A stretch of DNA of 64,000 nt from CAVPHV01 sp963704825. GTDB taxonomy: Bacteria > Actinomycetota > Acidimicrobiia > Spongiisociales > UBA5794. Both the position numbers and the translations under genes were made by a program. The notes beneath the pieces were generated by a model. It was not told the DNA's origin. It did no database searches and worked only from the letters and a program-made list of their open reading frames with translations. Below are positions 1-7,066 of the stretch, piece by piece. Where the stretch lies: positions 1-64,000 of the forward strand of contig CAVPHV010000011.1 of the NCBI GenBank assembly GCA_963704825.1, written 5' to 3'. Numbering within the stretch: the stretch's first letter is position 1; each line of letters opens with the position of its first letter.

Positions 1-2
1 CC

Positions 3-215
3 ACAGGGATGATGGAGTGGCTCCTCGTCTTCGCTTGTGTTGTCGGGTTGATGAGGATGTCAGATGGGTTCTTGGACTTGGCCTGACCCGATTTACCGGC
101 TGGCGCTTTGGTTGCCTTGGATATGAACTGTCGGCCCGGTTCGAGGACCCATCTGACATGGGCTTGCCGTGCCGATTGTGACCTCATAGGAGCCTGCCAT
201 TTGGCTCATCCCTGT
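3..215 (+). ncRNA. candidate bridge RNA in the left end of the outer IS110
   Basis: IS110 elements encode a bridge RNA in the non-coding end; its loops pair with target and donor DNA. Here a perfect 13-bp inverted repeat (57-69 with 147-159) would close a first, target-type loop. Downstream, ATAGGAGC at 186-193 copies the element's right end (2774-2781), as a left donor guide should. A short hairpin GCCA/TGGC (196-199, 202-205) follows, then TCATCCCTGT (206-215), complementary to 3-12, as a right donor guide should be. The target guides cannot be read because the original insertion site is outside the window. Confidence 0.5.
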
Positions 216-274
216 TCTGTCCAACGTCGCGGCATGTGACCCAGGGCAGACACCGCGAACGGAAAGGGATAGCC

Positions 275-1276
275 ATGACCACCCAACTAGAGACGATCCC
301 AGCCGTCACCGCTGGGGTCGATACGCATCGTGATGTGCACATGGTTGCTGCGTTGGATCAACGCGGCGCCGAGCTCGGGGTTCAAGCGTTCAGTACCGAT
401 CCGGCCGGGCACTACAGCATGTTGGCTTGGCTTGAGAGGTTCGGACCGGTGGAACTCGTTGGTGTCGAGGGCACCGGCACCTACGGTGCGGGACTGACCC
501 GGTTCCTGCAACGCAACGACATCGTTGTCGTCGAGATCAGTCGCCCCGACCGTCAAGAGCGACGCAGCCACGGCAAATCCGATGAGGTCGACGCCATCGC
601 CGCAGCCCGGGCGGCACAGTCTGGTAAGGCCACCGCCCAACCCAAGACCCGCACCGGGAACGTTGAAGCAATACGGGCACTGCGGATGGTTCGCCGTTCC
701 GCTACCCGTGACCGCACCTCCGCAATCAACCAGATGCGGGCCCTGGTCGTCACCGGCCCCGACGACATTCGGGAAACGTTCCGGGGACTGACAACCAAGA
801 AACTGGTCTCCGTTGCGGCCCGGCTCCGACCATCGGATCCAACCACTGTCCACGGAGCAACCAAGTTCGCGCTGCGCGACCTGGCCCGTCGCGTCCGGTC
901 CCTCAACGCTGAGATCAAACAAGTCAACGACATCCTCAGCCCACTCATTACAGCTACCGCACCCGGACTCATCGCCCGCCACGGGATCGGCATCGAAACC
1001 GCCGCCACTCTGCTCGTCACCGCCGGCGACAACCCAAACCGGTTACACAGCGAAGCAGCCTTTGCCCACCTCTGCGGCAGCGCCCCCATCAATGCGTCAT
1101 CAGGACTCATCACCCGCAAACGACTCAACCCACGCGGCGACCGCCTCGCCAACGAAGCCCTCTGGCGCATCGTGATGGTCCGCATGTCATCAGAACCCCG
1201 AACCCGCGCCTACGTCAAACGCCGCACCATCGAAGGCAAAAGCAAACGAGAAATCATCCGCTGCCTCATTGGATGA
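275..1276 (+). pseudogene. IS110-family transposase, 5' part of an interrupted gene
   Basis: This is a DEDD recombinase of the IS110 family. The ATG at 275 follows a GGAAAGGG ribosome-binding site. The N-terminal RuvC-like domain shows Asp16 (GVDTH), Glu65 (GVEGTGT) and Asp103/Asp106 (KSDEVD); the C-terminal domain has the serine-containing segment ASSG near residue 280. The frame runs naturally to REIIRCL and then enters the inner IS110, which adds two residues and a stop. The lost tail, beginning KRYVAREV, is found at 2718-2777, so the gene was intact before the second insertion. The truncated protein lacks about 20 residues and may be inactive. Confidence 0.85.
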
Positions 1277-1283
1277 GTATGGG

Positions 1284-1470
1284 GGTTGCGGCACCTCGTC
1301 GAGGAGCCGTGCTTGTCGGTGAACGTCGGGAGATGACCTCGTTGCCTTGCCGCTTGGACGGCCAGTTTTAGTCAGTCACTCCCGGTGTTCGCCGAGGTCC
1401 CTAGACCGGCGCCAAGGACTCGCCTCTCGAAGGCCGAACAATGAGGATTCCGGCACGGCCTCGCCACCGA
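1284..1470 (+). ncRNA. predicted bridge RNA of the inner IS110
   Basis: Two guide loops can be read. The target loop has basal stem CGGGAG-a-TGAC (1327-1337) with GTCACTCCCG (1375-1384). Left guide CGTTGCCT (1340-1347) matches target CGCTGCCT (1259-1266) with one G-U pair. A GCCG/CGGC hairpin (1349-1362) follows, then right guide GTTTTAG (1365-1371), which pairs with target CTCAAAC at six of seven positions. The donor loop has CCAAGGACT (1412-1420) resembling the right end (CCAAGGA at 2707-2713), hairpin GCCT/AGGC (1422-1434), and CAATGAG (1439-1445), perfectly complementary to CTCATTG at the left end (1265-1271). A 5' hairpin lies at 1290-1312. RNA boundaries are approximate. Confidence 0.65.
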
Positions 1471-1503
1471 CAGCAAGCCAGCAACACCGACGGAGGAGTC
1501 AGT

Positions 1504-2700
1504 ATGCATGTCGGATGGGATTGGGCCAGCCGCAACCACGATGTCACGGTGATCGACGACGCCGGAGTAATCCAGGCTCGCTTCGCGATCGGCCACGACG
1601 AAGCCAGCTTGGAAGGTGTGCTGGGCGAGTTGGCGTCGCTCGCCGACCCGGCTGACCTGCCGGTGGCGATCGAACGACCAGACGGCATCATCGTGGAACG
1701 TCTCGTGGTGGCCGGACATCCCGTGGTGCCGGTGCACCCGAATGCGTTCCATGCCGCACGGTCACGGTGGGGTGCCGGGCGAGCCAAGTCCGACCCTGCG
1801 GACAGCTACATGCTGGCCGACTATCTCCGCACCGACGGTCACCGGCTGCGTCGCCTCCGCCCGCTTGATCCCATCACCCGCGAGCTCCAAGCCCTGGTCC
1901 GTATGCGGGGCGATCACGTTGCCGCCAGAACCGCTGCCACCAACCAACTCCACGCCCTTCTCGAAGCCCACTGGCCAGGCGCCAATGCCATCTTCTCCCG
2001 CCTCGGCTCCACGATCGCACTCGCGTTCCTCGGCGACTACCCAACCCCAGAGTCAGCCGTTCGGCTCGGCGAAGCACGCCTGGCCATGTTCTGTCGCCGT
2101 CACTCCTACCGCGGGGGCCGCACCCCCACCGAACTCCTGGAACGACTCCGCACCGCAGCCATCGCACCGGTTGGCCTCGACCCGATCGTGCTGACCGAAC
2201 TCGTGCAAGCTCAAACGACACTCATCGAGTCCGCGCTAGGTTCCATCGCCCAACTCGACGCCGCAATCGGCGCGCAACTGCTGGTGCACCCCAAAGCCGA
2301 GCTCCTGCAACCACTCCCACGCATCGGCGAGATCAACCTGGCTCAGATCATCGCCGAAATCGGACCACTCCTCGATCGCTGCGACAACGCCGACCAAGCA
2401 GCCGCAGCCTGCGGGGTCGCCCCGATCACCCGCCAGTCAGGCAAGACCCGCAACGTCCAGTTCCGGTTCTCGAGCAACGCCCGCGCCCGAGTCGCACTCA
2501 CCTGCTTCGCCGACAACTCCCGCCACAGCTCCGCCTGGGCTCAGCAGCTCTACACCAGCGCCCGCCGCCGCGGCATCCGCCACCCCCACGCCGTCCGGAT
2601 CGTCGCACGGGCATGGCTCCGAGTCATCTGGGCATGCTGGCACAACCACACCGCCTACAACCCCACACTCCACGCCAGCGAAGCCCACCACGCCGCCTGA
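1504..2700 (+). CDS. IS110-family transposase (inner element)
   Basis: This is a 398-residue DEDD recombinase that would excise and insert the element guided by its bridge RNA. Start ATG 1504 is chosen for the GGAGG site seven bases upstream and because the protein then opens with the conserved GWDW motif. Catalytic acidic residues are visible at Asp6, Glu57, Asp97 and Asp100 (KSDPAD). The C-terminal transposase domain carries Ser312 in RQSGK, the position of the catalytic serine. The length is normal and there are no frameshifts. It differs clearly from the outer transposase, so the two elements are different IS types, not copies. Confidence 0.93.
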   Translation: MHVGWDWASRNHDVTVIDDAGVIQARFAIGHDEASLEGVLGELASLADPADLPVAIERPDGIIVERLVVAGHPVVPVHPNAFHAARSRWGAGRAKSDPADSYMLADYLRTDGHRLRRLRPLDPITRELQALVRMRGDHVAARTAATNQLHALLEAHWPGANAIFSRLGSTIALAFLGDYPTPESAVRLGEARLAMFCRRHSYRGGRTPTELLERLRTAAIAPVGLDPIVLTELVQAQTTLIESALGSIAQLDAAIGAQLLVHPKAELLQPLPRIGEINLAQIIAEIGPLLDRCDNADQAAAACGVAPITRQSGKTRNVQFRFSSNARARVALTCFADNSRHSSAWAQQLYTSARRRGIRHPHAVRIVARAWLRVIWACWHNHTAYNPTLHASEAHHAA

Positions 2701-2717
2701 CTTGACCCAAGGAACTC

Positions 2718-2777
2718 AAACGCTACGTTGCACGCGAAGTATTCAAAGACCTCAAACAACCCCTTGACGACCAATAG
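2718..2777 (+). pseudogene. 3' tail of the interrupted outer IS110 transposase
   Basis: Twenty codons reading KRYVAREVF onward, then TAG at 2775-2777. Joined to the codon CTC at 1265-1267, they complete the usual IS110 C-terminus that follows REIIRCL. The piece has no start codon and is too short to be a gene of its own. It marks the right flank of the inner insertion. Confidence 0.85.
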
Positions 2778-2810
2778 GAGCTTCATATCCTCGAGTCGTG
2801 CTCGGGTCAG

Positions 2811-3143
2811 TCAGCTGCCTGCCAGTCCGAAGAAGACGACGATTGCACGGCCGAGCCTGACCATGTCTTCATCGGCGAGACGTCCGACTCGCTCGCCGAG
2901 CTTTGAGCGTGGCACCGTTGTGATCTTGTCCACCATCAAGCTGCTGGGCATTCCCAAGCCGTTCTGATCGTCGGGCACCACGGGCAGCCGAATCAGCGGC
3001 GCCTCGGTCGGATCGGTGGTGAAAGCGCACACGGTCACCGAGCCGGTCGCATCGAAGCGATCGTCTTGGAAGATCACCACCGGACGCGGCTTGCCGGTGT
3101 AGCCGCTGCCTGCGGCAGCCGTCCAGATCTCAGCGCGCCTCAC
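2811..3143 (-). CDS. mazF: MazF/PemK-family endoribonuclease toxin
   Basis: This protein of about 110 residues has the PemK/MazF fold signature: an N-terminal RRAEIWTA strand, a GKPRPVVI segment, then TDPTEAPLIRLPV and a VDKITTV motif. MazF toxins cut mRNA at short sequences and are neutralised by an upstream antitoxin. The GTG start at 3143 overlaps the antitoxin stop by four bases (GTGA), so translation is probably coupled; an upstream in-frame start would overlap the antitoxin gene extensively. It lies in the mobile segment, where such modules often act in maintenance. Confidence 0.85.
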   Translation of the reverse strand: MRRAEIWTAAAGSGYTGKPRPVVIFQDDRFDATGSVTVCAFTTDPTEAPLIRLPVVPDDQNGLGMPSSLMVDKITTVPRSKLGERVGRLADEDMVRLGRAIVVFFGLAGS

Positions 3144-3361
3144 GCCTCGTCGAGACTCACGGCATCGATGAAGGCTTGATCGTCGGCCGCGTGGTCGCTG
3201 CCGGCGACTGCTGCCGATTGACGGTGGGCTTCTGCCGCAAAGCCGGGGGCGCGAACGTCGGCGACCCACATCTGGATGGGGCGCATGCCTTGGGCGCGCA
3301 TCCGCTGTCGGTAGCTACGGACGCGTCCGGTGACGGACAGATCTTCGTGCGGTGTGGCCAT
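3140..3361 (-). CDS. mazE: MazE-type antitoxin (DUF3018 family)
   Basis: A 73-residue basic protein with the DUF3018 pattern RVRSYRQRMRAQGMRPIQMW followed by RAPGF and an acidic C-terminus (DDQAFIDAVSLDEA). Members of this family pair with MazF-type toxins, binding the toxin through the acidic tail and the operon DNA through the N-terminal part. It precedes mazF in a two-gene leftward operon. A perfect 12-bp palindrome nine bases upstream of the ATG is a likely site for autoregulation. Confidence 0.85.
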   Translation of the reverse strand: MATPHEDLSVTGRVRSYRQRMRAQGMRPIQMWVADVRAPGFAAEAHRQSAAVAGSDHAADDQAFIDAVSLDEA

Positions 3362-3369
3362 GACCCGAT

Positions 3370-3381
3370 GTTACATGTAAC
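3370..3381. promoter_or_regulatory. palindromic operator upstream of mazEF
   Basis: GTTACATGTAAC is a perfect 12-bp palindrome nine bases before the antitoxin start. MazE-type antitoxins commonly repress their own operon through such sites; the assignment is by position only. Confidence 0.55.
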
Positions 3382-3385
3382 GGCC

Positions 3386-3404
3386 GATCGGGGGAACCCC
3401 GATC
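3386..3404 (-). terminator. short hairpin between relaxase and mazEF
   Basis: GATCGGGG, loop GAA, CCCCGATC forms an 8-bp stem lying between the relaxase stop (3556) and mazE. It could end the relaxase transcript. No U-tract follows, so it may instead be part of the mazEF control region. Confidence 0.35.
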
Positions 3405-3555
3405 ACCGATCCCGAACAGAAACGCTCACCACGCCAGATAGCGCCCATCCTCACGTCCGCGCTCGGGTGATTGCTGTGCGTCGACCACCGATGGTGTCAG
3501 GCGAGGTAGGGCACCGAGAGCGCCACAGCCACCAGGAAGACACCGGGGCGAGACA

Positions 3556-6252
3556 TCAGTTGATGTCCAGCTGCAAGCCGCCACCTGCTGTTCGCTCCGC
3601 TTCTCGGGCTCGGGCCCGGCGGCGTTCTTCGATGAGCTGGTGGACGCGTTTCTCGAGCTTGTCGAATTCGTCCTCCTCGCCGAGCCCGGCGGGTTCTCGG
3701 TGCCGGGTGCGGTGAGGGTCGAGCTGGGCTTTGCGGACCACCGCGGGTTGGTCGATCCAGTCGCGGGCGAGGGCCTGGGTGAGTACATCGGGGGCGGTCT
3801 GGTTGTCTTCGACGACGACGTAGGCGTGGTTGCCGTCTCGTCCTCGGGTCATCGGGGTGTAGACACCCCGACTGTCCGTGGGGGTGTCGATCAGGAGAAG
3901 CGCGGTGTCGACCGTACGGCCCTGGGTGGCGTGGCTGGTCTGGGCGTAGCCGAGTTCGAGATGCTCGGCCACGTAGTCGACTGGGAGCCGGATTGTGCCT
4001 GCGCGTCCGGTGACAGTGACGCTGCGATCACGATGGACTTCAGTAACGGTCCAGTGGTCGCGGTTCTTGACCATCAGCCCTCGGTGGGTGCGGAGGATCC
4101 GGTCGTTTCGGCGGGTGACCACCTCATCACCGACGAGTACCCGCGCGTCGCCGACTCGCATGGATGGTCTGTTGAGGTCAAGTTCACCGATCCTGATCCG
4201 TGTGGCTTGGGCGAGCCGATTGAGCCGGGCGACGGTGTCAGTGCTGTTGGCCATCAGGGCCACTGTCTCGCCTCGGTGGCGGGCCCGTTGCCATGCGGTG
4301 ATGACCTCGGCCTCCATCTGTTCGAGGGTGCCTCCGTGGAGGCGTCCCCGCTGCTCATATTCGGCAAGGACGCCCGGATCGCCGGCGCGGAGACGGAGGC
4401 TGGCCTGGCGTTCCCAGTGGTGGCGGAACCGGTGGACCCGGTCGAGTTCGACGCCGCCATACGTTTCGACGAGGTGGGCGAACATGCCGCCCCGTCCCAC
4501 CGCTGAGAACTGGCGCGGGTCCCCGACCAGGACGATCCGCCAGCCCTTCTGGTCGGCGAGTCGGGCCAGTTCGGCCAGTTTGGGTGTGGCTGCGGTGCCG
4601 GCTTCGTCGACGATCACGGTGGTCCCGGCGGGAAGGTCATAGGCAGTACCAGCTGGCCGAGCCGAGTGGCGATGCTCGACGAGCAGCTTGTCGAGGGTAT
4701 CGGCCGCTGTGCCGGTCTCGATCGCCAGTACTTCGGCTGCGGCTGCGGTCGGTGCGACTCCGAATGCCGGCCGGCCCTGAGCTTCGAGATGAGCAACGGC
4801 GGAGGCAAGCGCAGTGGTCTTGCCGGTACCCGCAGGGCCCACGATCAGCTCCAGGCCTCCACCATGGGCGACTGCGGCCACCGACTCGACCTGTGCCGAC
4901 GTCAGCTCGTCCGTGTACCCCGTGACCTGCCTCCGGATGCGTGACGACTCGCCCGCCCGGTGATGGTCGGCCCAGGCGATCAGCTGTTCCTCCTCGTCGA
5001 GGATCGCCTCGGTAGTGAGTGCCCGGTCCACGGCCGCTTCGCTGATCGGTCTTCCGTCGCGCCGAAGCGGGGCGACGGTCGGGACCGGTCGGGAGATGTC
5101 CACACAGCGGGCCGGGACCGCATGGTCGGCGAGTCGCTGCAGGAAGTCGGTCAGCTGCTCCGATCCGGCCGTCACGATGGTGGGCACGGATGCAGCCAGT
5201 TCTCGGACCAACTCGGCGGGCCGCCACGTTGACTGACGCTCACTCAACGAGTCGAGTGCGCTCTCTACCAGCAGCGCCGACATTGCGGAGTCGATCCCCC
5301 CGATACCGCGCTGGCGGCCGATCACCTTGTCGACGAGCCGCTCCGGGTCGTAGCCCAGGGTCCGTGCCCGGTCCTGCCACTCGCGACGGAACTCGGTCGC
5401 GGTGAGACCGTGACGCTTGGAAGGCCGGCTATCCACCACGGACTCCCGCTCCAGTCTCCACCGCTCGTTGGCCGTCGGTTCTCTCCCCAGATCCCTGCGA
5501 AACCGGCAGAGCTTCTCATCGAGGCGGCGCTCCACGTCGGCGGTGCGTTGGGAGAACTCGGCCAACACGCCGGCGTCAAAGCCCGCAATCTCGGCGATGC
5601 CATGCTCGGGCGGTTCCCAGCGGACACCCAGGCGGCGAGTCATCTCTGCTCGCAGGTTGGCGTGATAGAGAGCGGACAGGGTGCGCTGGTCGAGCTTGAT
5701 GGTGCGGGCGTCGAGAGCGAGCCAGCGGCCATCCGGCGCCGGCACCCGGTTGGCGATCACCGCATGGGTGTGCAGCTGGGGATCGAGCTTCCGACTCGTG
5801 TGCTGTCGAAACACACCCACCACAATCCCCTCGGCGTCCACACACACGATGTGGCCGTGGCGACGCATACGGGTGTGAGCCTGGGTCTCGATCCAACCGA
5901 GCACCGCCTCCACCGCACCCTCGTGGGCTTCCACCACCTGACTACGGACCTCCTCATCACCGATACCGAAGAGGACAGAGACCGACTTGGGGGCGGAGAA
6001 GGTGGCGTCGTAGCCCCTTACCGACCCCTCCCCGAACCCGCGTCCCAGATCCTGACCAGTCGCTGGATCGTGTCCGGCCAATAGCGCCAGGAATCCGTCC
6101 GAGTCGACCACGCCTTGGAGACCCAGGCGATCCGCACCGCGACCCCACCAGCGTCCCGGAGGCTCGTCACCGTTCAGGTAGTAAGAAGGCAGGCGCTCGG
6201 TGTAGTAGCGGCCCGCCCCAGGGCCCTTCAACGTGGTGACCCGCACCGTCAC
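3556..6252 (-). CDS. MobF/TrwC-family relaxase with C-terminal helicase domain
   Basis: This is an 898-residue conjugative relaxase. The N-terminal TrwC domain (about 1-300) has tyrosine pairs at 16-17 and 24-25, candidates for the strand-transfer nucleophile, and a metal-binding histidine motif QLHTHAV (His161, His163). A RecD/TraI-like helicase domain follows, with Walker A GPAGTGKT (about 472-479) and Walker B VIVDEAGT (about 546). A basic, charged tail closes the protein. It nicks one strand at oriT, stays covalently attached and unwinds the DNA for transfer. The GTG at 6252 has GGGGAGG six bases upstream; an ATG at 6270 would add six residues but lacks such a site. Confidence 0.9.
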   Translation of the reverse strand: MTVRVTTLKGPGAGRYYTERLPSYYLNGDEPPGRWWGRGADRLGLQGVVDSDGFLALLAGHDPATGQDLGRGFGEGSVRGYDATFSAPKSVSVLFGIGDEEVRSQVVEAHEGAVEAVLGWIETQAHTRMRRHGHIVCVDAEGIVVGVFRQHTSRKLDPQLHTHAVIANRVPAPDGRWLALDARTIKLDQRTLSALYHANLRAEMTRRLGVRWEPPEHGIAEIAGFDAGVLAEFSQRTADVERRLDEKLCRFRRDLGREPTANERWRLERESVVDSRPSKRHGLTATEFRREWQDRARTLGYDPERLVDKVIGRQRGIGGIDSAMSALLVESALDSLSERQSTWRPAELVRELAASVPTIVTAGSEQLTDFLQRLADHAVPARCVDISRPVPTVAPLRRDGRPISEAAVDRALTTEAILDEEEQLIAWADHHRAGESSRIRRQVTGYTDELTSAQVESVAAVAHGGGLELIVGPAGTGKTTALASAVAHLEAQGRPAFGVAPTAAAAEVLAIETGTAADTLDKLLVEHRHSARPAGTAYDLPAGTTVIVDEAGTAATPKLAELARLADQKGWRIVLVGDPRQFSAVGRGGMFAHLVETYGGVELDRVHRFRHHWERQASLRLRAGDPGVLAEYEQRGRLHGGTLEQMEAEVITAWQRARHRGETVALMANSTDTVARLNRLAQATRIRIGELDLNRPSMRVGDARVLVGDEVVTRRNDRILRTHRGLMVKNRDHWTVTEVHRDRSVTVTGRAGTIRLPVDYVAEHLELGYAQTSHATQGRTVDTALLLIDTPTDSRGVYTPMTRGRDGNHAYVVVEDNQTAPDVLTQALARDWIDQPAVVRKAQLDPHRTRHREPAGLGEEDEFDKLEKRVHQLIEERRRARAREAERTAGGGLQLDIN

Positions 6253-6811
6253 AACAAACCTCCCCGCCATCGCCCACCGCCGGTGTGCACTCGTCTGTCC
6301 TCCCGGACGCGGTGACGCGGCTGGGCAAGCGCGGGTTGAGCCTCGCTCGGCTTGGCGTCCGGTCGCGCGCTCCGATGGGATCGCGCGTCGACGATGTGCG
6401 AGTGTGAGCTCGTCGTTGGTATTGGTGGATGCGCTATCGGTTCGTTCCCCCGTAGCTGTGGCAAGGAGGGTTCGCTCACGTGGGTCGCGTCGCCGCGCGC
6501 GTCGTGCCGGCACGGCAGCAAGCTGCCGGCGAACGAGCCCCTCGCTGCAGCACAGTGGTGGGCATGAGTCGCAGAGAGGCGGCGGGTCCGATCCATCGCG
6601 TCGCATCAGACACCGCGACCCTCTCACCAGAGTGTCAAACACCCTGTCACCCGACTGCCGAACCGGCCCCAAGCCCCATCGCACAAGGTTTCCGGACGCC
6701 GCGACAATCAAGGCCGATCGTGAGGGCTCGCGGCAGTTGGAGGGTCCCTGAAAGGGTCCGCGACAGGGTTCCCGGCATCCTGATGACAGGGTCCTCACGG
6801 ACACTCCCGGA
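6253..6811. other. non-coding region between relaxase and excisionase (candidate oriT and promoters)
   Basis: No convincing gene is seen in these 559 bases; the long relaxase frame continues upstream here but has no family similarity before 6252. The region separates the divergent relaxase and xis genes, where oriT often lies. A strong hairpin is present at 6506-6530: GGCAGC/GCTGCC (6514-6527) around an AA loop, extended by outer GCCGG/CCGGC. A phased direct-repeat array occupies 6741-6794. Either could be the relaxase or excisionase binding region; this is inference from position. Confidence 0.45.
6741..6794 (+). repeat. phased AGGGTCC direct repeats upstream of xis
   Basis: AGGGTCC occurs at 6741, 6753 and 6788, with a variant AGGGTTCC at 6765. 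The steps are 12, 12 and 23 bases, close to one and two helical turns, so a protein could bind all copies on one DNA face. The array ends 17 bases before the xis ATG. It may be an operator or an array of excisionase or arm-type integrase sites. Confidence 0.55.
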
Positions 6812-7063
6812 ATGGACACCCTCGACAGACTCCTCAGCGTCCAAGACCTCGCCGACTACCTCGGCGTACCCGTCGCCACCATCTACGCCTGGCGGCATCG
6901 AGGCGACGGGCCAACCGGATTCCGGGTTGGCAAGTACGTGCGATACCAGATGAGCGACGTGCAGGAGTGGATCGAAGGTCAGCTCGAGCAGGTCGGCCGG
7001 CAAGCAGGTGTCGACGTCGACCTGTACGGTCACAGAGCACGCGAACGGCTGCCCAAGGAATGA
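6812..7063 (+). CDS. xis: excisionase-family helix-turn-helix protein
   Basis: An 83-residue winged-helix protein of the MerR-like excisionase type (HTH_17). The helix-turn-helix lies in residues 7-30 (LLSVQDLADYLGVPVATIYAW), with the wing GPTGFRVGKYVRYQMSDVQEW after it. Such proteins bend attachment-site DNA and steer the adjacent integrase towards excision. It is separated from the integrase gene by three bases, so the pair is one transcription unit. The start is fixed by the family-typical spacing to the helix-turn-helix. Confidence 0.85.
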   Translation: MDTLDRLLSVQDLADYLGVPVATIYAWRHRGDGPTGFRVGKYVRYQMSDVQEWIEGQLEQVGRQAGVDVDLYGHRARERLPKE

Positions 7064-7066
7064 CCC

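Larger units (their letters stand above)
1265..2714 (+). mobile_element. IS110-family insertion sequence (inner, apparently complete)
   Basis: The element is about 1450 bp. It sits between two copies of CTC (1265-1267 and 2715-2717), and removing one unit restores the outer transposase reading frame exactly. It has a long left end (about 236 bp before the transposase), a 14-bp right end after the stop, and no terminal inverted repeats. This is the layout of the IS110 subgroup that encodes its bridge RNA upstream of the transposase. The transposase gene is intact, so the element may be active. Confidence 0.85.
1..2782 (+). mobile_element. IS110-family insertion sequence (outer, interrupted)
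   Basis: This is an IS110-type element with a long left non-coding end (to 274), a DEDD transposase gene and a very short right end. It is cut by a second IS110 element at 1265-2714. The transposase stop is at 2775-2777, and the right end is probably near 2781, because the 8-mer ATAGGAGC at 2774-2781 recurs in the left end at 186-193. The true left end may lie at or just before base 1: ACAGGGATGA at 3-12 is complementary to 206-215. Exact ends are inferred, because IS110 elements lack clear terminal inverted repeats. Confidence 0.7.

Noticed and set aside
6253..6819. N-terminal extension of the relaxase to 1087 residues
   Set aside because: The extra residues are low-complexity Arg/Ser/Pro translation of non-coding DNA with no TrwC similarity; GTG 6252 has an ideal ribosome-binding site and the family N-terminus begins there.
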